A stretch of 64,000 nt of DNA from Maea johnstoni. Lineage: Eukaryota; Annelida; Polychaeta; Spionida; Magelonidae. Below the pieces are notes generated by a model. That model made no database searches. It was not told where the DNA came from and was given only the letters and a program-made list of their open reading frames with translations. Location of the stretch: positions 7,116,086-7,180,085 of the forward strand of contig OZ012690.1 of NCBI GenBank assembly GCA_963942565.1. The letters run 5' to 3'. Positions 36,050-44,829 of the stretch are shown in pieces (positions within the stretch are counted from its first letter, which is position 1; each line of letters begins with the position of its first letter). A program made the translations under genes and the position numbers.

Positions 36050-36640
36050 ATGAACTTGCCATACCAGGCAAGTAGTTCAAGATTTTTACTTGCCTGACAC
36101 AGTGTCTTAGCTAGGATTTAGAAACTGGGTGCCTAAAATTGGCAGTTGTAAAATTTTTGGGCGTCCAAATTTTTAAGGGGGATCACAATATACTCATATT
36201 TCAACCATAAACATGTATAACTTCATCAAAATAAGGCATGATATCATTAAACAATGTCATGGGAATTTTAAAGAGATGAAAAAATTCAATTATAAGCTTG
36301 AGATTGAGATTTTTAGAAATTCCATACAAAAAAAATTGGGTGTCCTGAGGGGTTCTTTTTAAGAGTTTGGATGTCCAAAAAGGCACCCAGACGCCCTGCT
36401 GGCTAAGACCATGGCCTGACATATTTTTTGGTTTGCCCGAAAAAAGTTATAACATGTGCTAGAATGGCATGTATTATTTGTCATGGATTTAATGATCTGA
36501 AGACCAATCTTATTTTAAATTTTGTTGCACCGTTTCCATGTTACTGGGTGTTGGTGCCATTTTCTGTAAATTAATATGTAGTGCTCAGAAAATCAGCTTG
36601 CCCATTCGGGATAGTGCAAACTAAAATTGAGATCTATCCA
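36050..36640. repeat. CTTGCCCG-type dispersed repeat, split by a family D MITE
   Basis: Segments at about 36050-36103 and 36411-36640 share landmarks with 60485-60633 and 61375-61510: TTGCCCGAAA, GCTAGAATGGCATGTATT, and AGAAAATCAGCTTGCCC followed by GTGCAAACTAAAAT. Both copies are interrupted by a family D MITE, though in opposite orientations. Function and full ends are unknown. Confidence 0.55.
36104..36410 (-). mobile_element. Family D MITE (GGTCTTAGCCAG ends)
   Basis: About 300 bp, in minus orientation. Ends read GGTCTTAGCCAGCAGGGC (right, reversed) and GTCTTAGCTAGGATTTAG (left), that is, inverted termini of about 12 bp. The body carries GGACACCCAAA, TCTCAAGC.TATAATTGAA and ATATGAGTATATTGTG motifs shared by all copies in the window. 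No protein. Confidence 0.8.
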
Positions 36641-36646
36641 ATGTAT

Positions 36647-36731
36647 ACCAACATGACAGGGTTTAGATGGTTTTCAAAACTCTTTGCGTCCTTGTTCTTT
36701 GGACGAAGGCAGCCTCAGCATTGGAAGGGAA
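36647..36731 (-). mobile_element. Partial family A MITE
   Basis: Left half only, in minus orientation: from ACCAACATGACAGGGTTTAG to CCTCAGCATTGGAAGGG. Truncated; no TTAA on the inner side. Confidence 0.7.
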
Positions 36732-36739
36732 AAAACACT

Positions 36740-37118
36740 AACTTTTTTTTATTTTTAAATCATTTTTATTTAAAAACACTAACTTGCCCGTAATGGCTAG
36801 TTTATTCTTTTATTGAGATTTCAGAAACTTATCTATCATTCTACTCCCACATTATTCTAAAAGATAATAGTATTCTATATACATATACACATTTCTTAGT
36901 GTATATATTTTTATACCTTTCAATTGATACTAATCACAATCTATTATTATTCTGTCTAATTATTACTAAGTTAATATGTCCCCTTAAGTGCCTGAGAGCA
37001 CATTATATACCATGTATATTCATGATTTATTTGTTTCTTGATCTATCCTTTATATACTGTAGTACAATCCTACAGTCAATAAATGATATATACATGTAAT
37101 AGCGTATATGATTCTCAC
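36740..37118 (-). other. FBXW7 intron, AT-rich, no recognisable element
   Basis: Long T-rich and A-rich runs, with no inverted ends, tandem repeats or coding potential that I can support. Confidence 0.5.
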
Positions 37119-37232
37119 CTTCCCTGTGATGGCTGACCACACTTTCAGTGTGTTATCATCGGAACCACTAACTATTCTACTGCCACAGAATTCTAAACAC
37201 GTGATAACATGGTCATCATGGCCTTTCAAAAC
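37119..37232 (-). CDS. FBXW7: FBXW7 exon, first WD40 blade
   Basis: Codes exactly 38 residues, VLKGHDDHVITCLEFCGSRI.. to SAITGK, phase 0 at both ends. Acceptor ATTTTCAG; donor GTGAGAATC. The VLKGHDDHVITCL start of the propeller is diagnostic for FBXW7 and Cdc4 proteins, and the exon border matches the same site in vertebrates. Confidence 0.97.
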
Positions 37233-37621
37233 CTGAAAATATACACAAACATTAATGGAAACAATAATAACAATTGATATTCGATATAGTGCCTTTTCCA
37301 ACTATGTTCAAAAGCCCTTTATAAAGAATAATCAGTGGACAGATGCTTATGGTCCATCTCGTCAAATAACCTCCTAAAATAGCACGTTGGCACACACTAA
37401 TTTTTCTTTCACTGTCAGTGTGCTTACAGGAATCTCATTAGTGTGTGTATACGAGTGTGTGTACATGTGTTTATCCTAAAAGAATGCTGTATTTACAATG
37501 ATTGAATAACACGATAAAATAATTTTGCAGAATCATTCTGTGATTAAGCCATGATATTTGCTGAAGTACCAGAGCAAAGAGAAGATACCTTCATACAAAA
37601 TATTAACCCATTAACGCTTAA

Positions 37622-37825
37622 CCCTTATGCTGCTGGTGGCTCATTTGGCCGATATAAAATGATGCAAAAAACCTGAAAAACGACTGGAACCCTGGCATTT
37701 GGGTACTCATCTGAGAGTACTCAGTGAGAGCTTTCCAATGAGTACCAATATGACAGGGTTTAGAAGGTTTTCAAAATATTTGCGTAATTGTGCTTGGGAA
37801 GAAAGTAGCCTCAGCATTGGAAGGG
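37622..37825 (-). mobile_element. Family A MITE with TTAA duplications, in an FBXW7 intron
   Basis: Complete copy in minus orientation. TTAA at 37618-37621 and 37826-37829; ends CCCTTATGCTGCTGG and CCTCAGCATTGGAAGGG. Confirms that the array's main MITE also inserts as a single copy elsewhere. Confidence 0.88.
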
Positions 37826-37973
37826 TTAAGAGTTTCTCCAGCAATCACCATCTGGATCTACAATACTTTTGATAACAATTTATTTTCTTATTTGATCAGA
37901 ACCATTCTTGTATCTTAATTATCTAGAAATCACGGGATTCATATTCATTATGACAAGGTTATATGTGACTTAA

Positions 37974-38195
37974 CCCATTTACACTCAGAGCGGCCAAAAG
38001 AGGCCTGACGATTTTGGAAATATTTTCCTTACAAAAGCATTTTTTTGAAAACATTTGAAAGAAAAATGTTGATCAGAAGATAAACAACAGCTCTCCTTGA
38101 AATAGCTCGCAAACTTTCGCTTTATTCCCAAGTTATTTCCAAAAGTATGAAAGTAGCAGACGATACTTCTAGAGGAACTCTTGAGTGTGAATGGG
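37974..38195. mobile_element. Family C MITE, TTAA type, 21 bp from an FBXW7 donor site
   Basis: 222 bp between TTAA at 37970-37973 and 38196-38199. Inverted ends CCCATTTACACTCAGAG and CTCTTGAGTGTGAATGGG. It starts 21 bp after the 5' splice site of the F-box exon. Same family as 44372-44592. Ends begin with CCC, again piggyBac-like. Confidence 0.85.
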
Positions 38196-38219
38196 TTAAA
38201 ATCTGTTTTCTGTACAGAC

Positions 38220-38489
38220 CTTTTGAGGTCTGATTGTCCCTGACCGCCAATGCTGTTCTATTTGATGCTGTCTCATGTATAAACTTTTCCATGGACTTCT
38301 CGGCGACCCTGGCGAGGATTTCAGCCGCCGCATTTTAGAACCGAACACTAGGGATTCGTCGATACTCTCTTCTCGACATTTTTCACGCCATAATAGATTG
38401 TCCTCCGCTAATATTCGCCAGTATCGGCACGTCTGGGCCGCTCGGAGCAGATCCTTGGGCTCCAGGAATGAAAGCACGTAGAGAGCGAG
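38220..38489 (-). CDS. FBXW7: FBXW7 F-box exon
   Basis: 90 codons, phase 0 at both ends: LALYVLSFLEPKDLLRAAQT.. to GTIRPQK. Acceptor TTTCGTTTCAG; donor GTCTGT. Residues 1-40 of the exon are the F-box that binds SKP1 (LSFLEPKDLLRAAQTCRYWR, then LLWREKC), almost identical to the human sequence. The linker (SIDESLVFGSKMRRLKSSPG) is more divergent than elsewhere, and RSPWKSLYMRQHQIEQHWRS leads to the propeller. Confidence 0.97.
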
Positions 38490-39027
38490 CTGAAACGAAA
38501 CGCGAAAACTTTAAAATCAAGGCAACGAGAAAATGAAAGAAGATGACAGGGTGGAAAAAAATCAAGTCAAAATTCTTAATCCCTAAGCATAGTATGTTCT
38601 TGATAAAAATATTTCAGGAATAAAGAAGTCAAGGAACATTAAGAGCCACTTTTTTCTCAAGAACGCATTGTGTGCTTTAGTTTCCTCTTAGTATTTTGAG
38701 CAATATGCTCATATATTTACATATTTACATTTTGTACTGATACAAGCAATATACAATAAATGAAATAAAGACTTACACTATATTGTTATGCTATTTGTGT
38801 TTTTTTATTGAATAAAATATGAATTGTTATCATCAAAAATTAGTTTCTTAAATGTTTGCCAACTCCAGCCCACTTTAATCAATAAGGGCATTTTTTTTCT
38901 CAAAATCTATCAAAAATACTGCATCTTTTTTTCATTTGAACCAAACCGTTATCATATCGTTAAATTCAAACAATCTTCAGCCCTAAAGGGGGCATATGCA
39001 TATTGATGCAAAGTATGCATTAATTAA
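38490..39027 (-). other. FBXW7 intron, no recognisable element
   Basis: AT-rich intron with no repeat ends that I recognise; it ends at the family A insertion at 39028. Confidence 0.5.
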
Positions 39028-39231
39028 CCCTTCCAATGCTGAGACTACCTTTGTTTAAAGCACAAGGACACAAAGATTCTTGGAAAGCATCTGAACCCTG
39101 TCAAGTTGGTATTCATTGGGAAGCTCTCGCTGAGCACTCTCAGATGAGTACCCATTTGCCAGGGTTTCAGTCATTTTTTAGGTTCTTGCATCATTTAGTA
39201 TTATCTAAATTAGTAACCAGCAGCATAAGGG
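39028..39231 (+). mobile_element. Family A MITE with TTAA duplications
   Basis: Complete copy: TTAA at 39024-39027 and 39232-39235, ends CCCTTCCAATGCTGAG and CAGCAGCATAAGGG. It lies about 50 bp after the donor of the dimerisation-domain exon. Confidence 0.88.
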
Positions 39232-39282
39232 TTAAACTGCCATATTATCAACACTTTGCACAGTACTGCTTGTAGATCTCAC

Positions 39283-39417
39283 CTCTTTGGGTAATAATGA
39301 GATGAAGTCTCGCTGGAACTGCGGCTCGATGACTGCCATCATATGCCGCACCTGGGTGGGTTCACAGATATCTATCAGCTCGTCCAGCGCCAGCAGCCGC
39401 TCCGCGTTACTCCACGC
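39283..39417 (-). CDS. FBXW7: FBXW7 dimerisation-domain exon
   Basis: 45 codons, phase 0 at both ends: AWSNAERLLALDELIDICEP.. to RDFISLLPKE. Acceptor ATATTTCAG; donor GTGAGATC. This is the helical D domain by which FBXW7 and Cdc4 form dimers. LLALDELID, EPTQVRHMM and IEPQFQRDFISLLPKE match vertebrate FBXW7 closely. Confidence 0.97.
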
Positions 39418-39427
39418 CTGAAATATA

Positions 39428-39551
39428 CACAACAAACAGTCATTTAAAGAAACAGAAAGACAACAACAAATACTACACAGGTTAAAACACACACAACAAA
39501 CAGTCATTTAAAGAAACAGAAAGACAACAACAAATACTACACAGGTTAAAG
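39428..39551. repeat. 64-bp tandem duplication next to an acceptor
   Basis: Two near-identical copies, offset by 64 bp, of a CA/AAC-rich sequence (AACAAACAGTCATTTAAAGA at 39431 and 39495). It lies immediately upstream of the dimerisation-domain exon on the transcript and separates its polypyrimidine region from any branch point further up. Confidence 0.85.
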
Positions 39552-39889
39552 TTCATGTTCAAGTTCAAGTTGCTAGTCACATACTTTCTAAAAGCATTTC
39601 TCTACATGGTCATGCCTCACTTTTCTTGTTGTATTCCAAGAAGAAGCAATAAAATGAGACAGGACCCTCATAAAATGGTGAAAAACCAGCATTAATGCTT
39701 CATTATTTTCCATCATGGCATAGATAGCATTTCTATGGATATATCAATGCATCGTATCGAAATCGAAAACAATTTTTCAATATATCGAATCGAGAAAAAA
39801 TTCTAAACAATGACAGCCCTAGTATTTTGATCCCTCAATATATCGACATTTCACGGGTTGAAAACTGGTAACGGTCCAATTATTGTTAT

Positions 39890-40020
39890 TATTTTTACGG
39901 GCCCGTAACGGGCCTGTTATAACAAACTCTTTTCGGGCCTATTATAATGGGTTCTGAGCCTGTAACGGGCCCGTTACGGGCCTGTCATAATAACGGGCCC
40001 GTTTGGACCCGTCAGTTTTT
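39890..40020. repeat. Cluster of GGGCCCGTTA palindromes
   Basis: A short GC-rich patch in AT-rich intron. It has at least four copies of GGGCCCGTTA or its reverse complement TAACGGGCCC and several ACGGGCC half-sites in both orientations. The rest of 39551-40170 is ordinary AT-rich intron. Confidence 0.65.
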
Positions 40021-40178
40021 ACCTGTGTAGTCAGTTCTATCACTCACTCATACAATCAGCTTAACCCTAGTGGCCTAAAGACACCAGATAGCTCTCCTAA
40101 TGATTGAAATAGGCATCCAAGAATGGTGTCACCCTAGTCCCAATAGAAACTGGCTTGCAGTATATAAACCCATAACAT

Positions 40179-40458
40179 AGTCTAAGCCGCCAGGGCTTCA
40201 TTTGGACACCCAAACACTCAAAAATCACCCCTCTGGACACCCCATCTTTTGTGAGAATCTTTTTACAAATGACAAACACAAGCATATAATTGATTCTTTC
40301 TCCTCAATATAATTCCCATGACATTGTATAAGAATATTATGTTTTATTTCAATAGGTATACACATGGTTGTGGTTGTAATCCAAGTATATTGTGTTCTTT
40401 ATTCAAAAATAATATGCCCAAAAATTGGGCATCAAGTTTCTAAATCTTGGCTAAGACC
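40179..40458 (+). mobile_element. Family D MITE
   Basis: Diverged copy in plus orientation, from AGTCTAAGCCGCCAGGGC to TCTAAATCTTGGCTAAGACC. Body motifs GGACACCCAAACACTC and CAAGCATATAATTGATT are retained. Confidence 0.78.
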
Positions 40459-40629
40459 CTGCCCAATAATGAGTTTTTTCCCCTTAGATTTCTATAACAT
40501 TTGGATACCCCTGACCCTGCGCTTCATTTACCGTACATGATTAGTTAATGAGGGTCATTTTTAATGGCAGAAAACAGCATTGATAAAGGGGTTTACTGTA
40601 TATTTTCTAAGTGGACTAGCATAACATAC

Positions 40630-40774
40630 TGTGAAGACTTTCAGCCAGTCAGCGAGCTCTGGGGGCGGGTTGCTCCGGGATGGGATTCTCCTTCGCTGCA
40701 TGGCCTGCCCATTGTGGACGGAGGTGGATGCTCGAATACTGCCAAATATGGTGCTAGGTGCCGGAAGGTGAAAG
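40630..40774 (-). CDS. FBXW7: FBXW7 exon upstream of the D domain
   Basis: Codes FHLPAPSTIFGSIRASTSVH.. to PPPELADWLKVFT. It aligns with human ATPTTFGDLRAANGQGQQRRRI..LQEWLKMF through TIFGSIRA, GQAMQRRRIP and LADWLKVF. In vertebrates this is the first exon shared by all isoforms. Acceptor TTTTGCAG, donor GTATGTTATG. It enters needing two bases from the exon before, which fits the exon at 54385-54527 directly but not the one at 42222-42735. The donor is a weaker GTATGT. Confidence 0.9.
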
Positions 40775-40875
40775 CTGCAAAAGATAACAGTTTGAAATTA
40801 AATGTTCACGCTGGTTCACAGATGTTGTCTTAAGATGCAGATCATATAGCTAGCCTAAACTCTGTTAGTTCGAGC

Positions 40876-41075
40876 NNNNNNNNNNNNNNNNNNNNNNNNN
40901 NNNNNNNNNNNNNNNNNNNNNNNNNNNNNNNNNNNNNNNNNNNNNNNNNNNNNNNNNNNNNNNNNNNNNNNNNNNNNNNNNNNNNNNNNNNNNNNNNNNN
41001 NNNNNNNNNNNNNNNNNNNNNNNNNNNNNNNNNNNNNNNNNNNNNNNNNNNNNNNNNNNNNNNNNNNNNNNNNNN
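40876..41075. other. Assembly gap (200 N)
   Basis: Exactly 200 undetermined bases, the usual placeholder for a gap of unknown size. It lies between the acidic exon and the first common exon of FBXW7 and cuts a family D MITE. A small exon could be hidden here. Confidence 0.99.
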
Positions 41076-41207
41076 AAAATTTTTGATTATATGCTTGAGA
41101 TTGATATTTTGAGAAATTCCTAACCAAAAAAATTGAGTGTCCTGAGGGGTGCTTTTTAGGGGTTTGGGTGTCCAAAAAGACACCCAGACCCCCTGCTGGC
41201 TAAGACT
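41076..41207 (-). mobile_element. Family D MITE, partial at the gap
   Basis: Minus-orientation copy running from the gap edge to its GGTCTTAGCCAG-type end (reverse of CCTGCTGGCTAAGACT). Its other half is lost in the N run. Confidence 0.78.
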
Positions 41208-41481
41208 ATGCTCTAAACTACTTGATCCCACCGTGGCACAGGCTGAACTAGTGCAGACCTGTGGAATTACCTTGAGGACCTGCAGCGTGGACATCCATGC
41301 AGCCTGTTTCCTAGGAGATAGCTTTTGGTATTATTAACCACACTACTAAGCATCCAGGGTATTTCGTAGCATCTAATAAAGGCTTCTAGGAATAGGCAAA
41401 TCACTTCTTAGGAAAAATGGTGAATATTTGTTAACCCGTTCATGCCTGTAGTACCGGGAACTGCCAGACATTTTTGGTTAT

Positions 41482-41750
41482 GGTCTTAGCCAGCAGGGCA
41501 TCTGGGTATCTTTTTGGACACCCAAACCCTTAAAAAGCACCCCTCAGGACACCCAAATTATTTTGCGAGGAATTTCTTAAAATGTCAATCTCAAGCATAT
41601 AATTGAACTTTTCCATCTCCATATAATTCCAATAACATTGTATAGGATGGCATGCCTTATTTTGGTAAATTTATACATGTTTATGGTTGAAATCTGAGTA
41701 TATTGTGGTCCGCCTTAAAAATTTGGACGCCCAAAAGTTTTCTCAACATT
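41482..41750 (+). mobile_element. Family D MITE, 3' end missing
   Basis: Starts GGTCTTAGCCAGCAGGGC and keeps the body up to GGACGCCCAAAAGTTTT. The far inverted end is not recognisable. Confidence 0.78.
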
Positions 41751-42221
41751 TTCGGATTGAATACTTGAGTTTCTATTCAAAAGTCTTATTAGTGTTTGCT
41801 AAAAATGGCAAACAGATGGTGTAAAAAGCCGAAAAAAAAAGTTTACTCTACAGTAGAAAGTTGAAAATTTTTTTTTTCAATTAATTGGAAAAATGATTCC
41901 AATCAATCGATCGATACTTGTCATATCAATGACAGTCCAATGATATTGCACGAGACCATCTTGTTGCTATGCTTAAGCGACTTCTGGCGGGGAAAATGTA
42001 GTTAACGGTTGACATGGCACTATATGATAATTTCGGGGACCTAACAATGAAAGTTGTGAACGGCATTGTTAGGATCCTAATAAAGGATTAGTATCGGGCT
42101 CCTTTCATTGGAAATTGTTAAAAGTAATGTTAGAAGCCCAATAAAGTCCCCATACAACAAATAAATCGACCAATCAGCTGCTAGAATCAGAGTGGAGCTG
42201 ATGATAAAAAACAACACTTAC
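41751..42221 (-). other. FBXW7 intron, no recognisable element
   Basis: AT-rich stretch between the acidic exon and the MITE; no inverted ends, tandem repeats or coding frame that I can support. Confidence 0.5.
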
Positions 42222-42735
42222 CCCAATGTTTTTCTCCGGGAAGTAGCTGGACAATTGCACTTGAAGTAGGCTATCGGGATCTTCCTCCAAGAAATCGTCT
42301 AGATCACCCTCCTCCTCCTCCTCCTCAACTTCCTGTTCCTCCTCTGCCGATGCATCGTCATAGCAACTATTCGCACTGTCCTCGGTATCCTCCATTTTGA
42401 TTCCACTGATTGAAGGCATTGTCCCCTCGGACTCATTCTCGGAGTCCTCATAGTTTCCGCTCCCCTTATCACACTCACACATCTCCACCTTCACATTTAA
42501 TTGACTCGTGGAAGGCGTCAAGGTCAAGGTCTTTGATTCTACACTTTCAACTTTGACCTTTGAGAGGTCGGGTTTGTGTTTTGAGCCGGAGCATTGTTCT
42601 GAGGCGTCCAATGAGGACGCGGAGGAGGAGGAAGAGGAGGAGGAAGATGATGATGAGGTGGAAGAGGCTGATGGGATATCGAAGCGAAGTTGCCTCGCTG
42701 ACTCCGACTCCAGCTTACACGTACTCCTAGTCTCC
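42222..42735 (-). CDS. FBXW7: FBXW7 acidic / serine-rich N-terminal exon (probable alternative exon)
   Basis: 514 bp, open for 171 codons after completing the arginine begun in 54385-54527: ETRSTCKLESESARQLRFDI, a run of about fifteen serines, two KVEM/KVES-type basic patches (VKVESVE, NVKVEMCE), then a strongly acidic tail (ASAEEEQEVEEEEEEGDLDD, FLEEDPDSLL). Acceptor TCGTTGTTTCAG; donor GTAAGTGTTG, both strong. Acidic N-terminal regions are known in FBXW7 alpha. It ends in phase 0 whereas the next visible exon expects phase 2, so direct joining meets a stop after six codons. An unseen exon, an alternative donor or an isoform explanation is needed. Confidence 0.8.
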
Positions 42736-42849
42736 CTGAAACAACGAACGAGACAAAAAAGATGTCATCAATAGGGTAGCATACCGATACTCGGGTAACG
42801 ATAGGAACCGAGATTCATTTAGAAAAGTACCGGTATTATACCGTTTCAT

Positions 42850-43030
42850 TGAGAACCGGTACTAAAAGGCACCATTTCGTTTTTGAGTACCGTTTCGTTT
42901 CAGCAAATAAGAAAAGTTGTTCCTTACCTGCGCCAACTCGCACTACTAATGCGATGACACATCGTGTCCTGATTTCCGCCAAAGGAGTCCACACAGAAAG
43001 GAGTCCCAACCTACCTACCTTATTTTTTCC
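42850..43030. other. Intron segment, no recognisable element
   Basis: Contains several GTACCG strings (ACCGATACTCGGGTAACG, AAGTACCGGTATTATACC) but no clear repeat ends. Confidence 0.4.
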
Positions 43031-43073
43031 AGACCGTTACAGGAAACAAACTATCTTTTTTTCTTGGCCTTAA
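43031..43073 (-). mobile_element. Terminal fragment of a family E MITE
   Basis: CCGTTACAGGAAACAAACTA followed by TTCTTGGCCTTAAAG is a family E end, in inverted orientation to the fuller copy 20 bp away. Confidence 0.65.
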
Positions 43074-43093
43074 AGACTTTGTATTCCTCAAGG

Positions 43094-43328
43094 CTTAGGC
43101 CAAGAAAAACATATTGTTTGTTTCCTATAACGGTCTGAAAAAAAATAGGATAGGTAGGTCATAAAAGAAATTGTTTGCATTATTTTTTTGGTCAAAAATG
43201 TGTGTTTTATGCATGTTTTACGTTGATTGGGAGTTAGGAGTGCAGGAAAAACTTAAGGGTAGGGATTTTTTTGAATAAAAACTTGTTAGGGTAGGGTTAC
43301 AGGAAACAAACAACTTTTTTAAGGCCTT
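43094..43328 (+). mobile_element. Family E MITE (GTTTGTTTCCTGTAAC ends)
   Basis: About 235 bp. The left end is CTTAGGCCAAG.. then GTTTGTTTCCTATAAC and the right end is GGTTACAGGAAACAAACAAC then AAGGCCTTA: inverted termini of about 36 bp. The body is shared with 55370-55597 (TGCATGTTTTACGTTGATTG, GGGTAGGGATTTTTTTGAAT). Confidence 0.82.
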
Positions 43329-43525
43329 ATCTACCTCAGGGTGATCACCCATACCAACCATCGGCATGGCAACTGCCTCTCTGCTGCTCACGCTTACAGC
43401 CTTGTATAGATCAGGAAGCAGGTGTGAACAGCAAATATCAAAACGTGCCACGCCTCGTCATTCGGCTCCCTGGAGAGTCTCTGCTTTATCAATGCTGCAT
43501 GCAGGGACTAAGCCAGGACCAGCGT

Positions 43526-43931
43526 GGTCTTAGCCAGCAGGGCGTCTGGGTCTCTATTTGGACACCCAAGCATGGTCTTAGCCAGCAGGGCGTCTGGGTC
43601 TCTATTTGGACACCCAAGCATGGTCTTAGCCAGCAGGGCGTCTGGGTGTCTATTTGGACACCCAAGCCCTTAAAAAGCACCTCTCAGGACACCCAAATAT
43701 TTTTAAGAGGAATTTCTTAAAATGTCAATCTCAAGCATATAAATTGATTTTTTTAATCTTGTAATTCCCATGATATTGTATACGGATACCATGCCTTATT
43801 TTGATAAATTCATACATGTTTTATATGGTTAAAATATGAGTATATTGTGGTCCCCCTTAAAAAATGTGGACGCCCCAAAATTTTACAATTGCCAATTTTA
43901 GGCACCCAGTTTCTAAATCCTGGCTAAGACC
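43526..43931 (+). mobile_element. Family D MITE with a tandemly triplicated left end
   Basis: Three copies of the 48-bp left end (GGTCTTAGCCAGCAGGGCGT at 43526, 43574 and 43622) precede one full body that ends CTAAATCCTGGCTAAGACC. The repeats are almost identical, so expansion is recent. Best-preserved copy of the family. Confidence 0.88.
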
Positions 43932-44367
43932 CCGAGGACCAGTCCTGCCAGTCTTTTGGACAGGTAGATTCCTAAAAACCTCCTGTTTGGACAGGCAAAC
44001 ATTTCTATGAAGATTTTTTGATTTTGACTATTGGGGTGTAATAACTAATTATTTCCTAACAAACCATCTTCTAGGACATAGGTGATGTGTTAATTGCCCT
44101 TTTTGACACACTAGGCTATTAATTGTAGCTGGTATAAGGATTTGAAGTGTACTAGTACTTAGCTAAATCTGGTCAAAAGCAATAGTGGCACTACATATAA
44201 CCATAAATAATATTACTAAAATAGTCCAGGATCAAGCAATAGCCAATAACAATTAATTGGGTTCTAATATTTTTTTAAATGAAATCTGCATCAAAATAAT
44301 ACTTAGGTGGAAATTTCTGGTAGGCTCAACAAACATTGTCCTGATATTTGTAGAGCTAGAAGAGTGA
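43932..44367 (-). other. FBXW7 intron, no recognisable element
   Basis: AT-rich intron; nothing recognised up to the family C MITE. Confidence 0.45.
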
Positions 44368-44371
44368 TTAA

Positions 44372-44592
44372 CCCATTCACACTTAGAACTCCACTAGAAC
44401 CTAACGTCTGCTACTCTCAGACTTTGAAAATAACTTCAGAACAAAGCGAAAGCTCACAAAATATTTGATGGAGAGTTTTAGTGTGGCTTCTGATAAACAT
44501 TTCTAATTCAAATATTTTCCAGAAAATGCTTTTGAAAGTAATATATTTCCAAATTTGTCAGGCCTGTTTTGGCTGCTCTGAGTGTTAATGGG
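44372..44592. mobile_element. Family C MITE, TTAA type
   Basis: 221 bp between TTAA at 44368-44371 and 44593-44596. Ends CCCATTCACACTTAGA and CTCTGAGTGTTAATGGG. Second copy of the family at 37974-38195. Confidence 0.83.
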
Positions 44593-44829
44593 TTAAGGGT
44601 GCGTTTCCACTAGGCGGGACGGCGAGCAGAACGGCAGCGGTTTCTCCATCAGAAAGCCGACATGTTCCGCTCTGTCTTTCGAGAGTGTCCCATCCTGCCG
44701 ATGGTAAACCGCCGCAATTAACCCATCGTGATGTAGTCAGGGAGCCAAACTGAAAAAAGGGCCTTAAATTTAGAGTTGGTGGCACCCGAGAGGGTAAAAG
44801 TAATGGACCCTTCCAACATTTAGTACATC

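Noticed and set aside
41271-41310. A 40-bp candidate FBXW7 exon (acceptor CTCCTAG, donor GTAATT)
   Set aside because: Its length (3n+1) does not restore the phase between the acidic exon and 40774, and the peptide is not recognisable. Kept only as a possibility for cDNA to decide.
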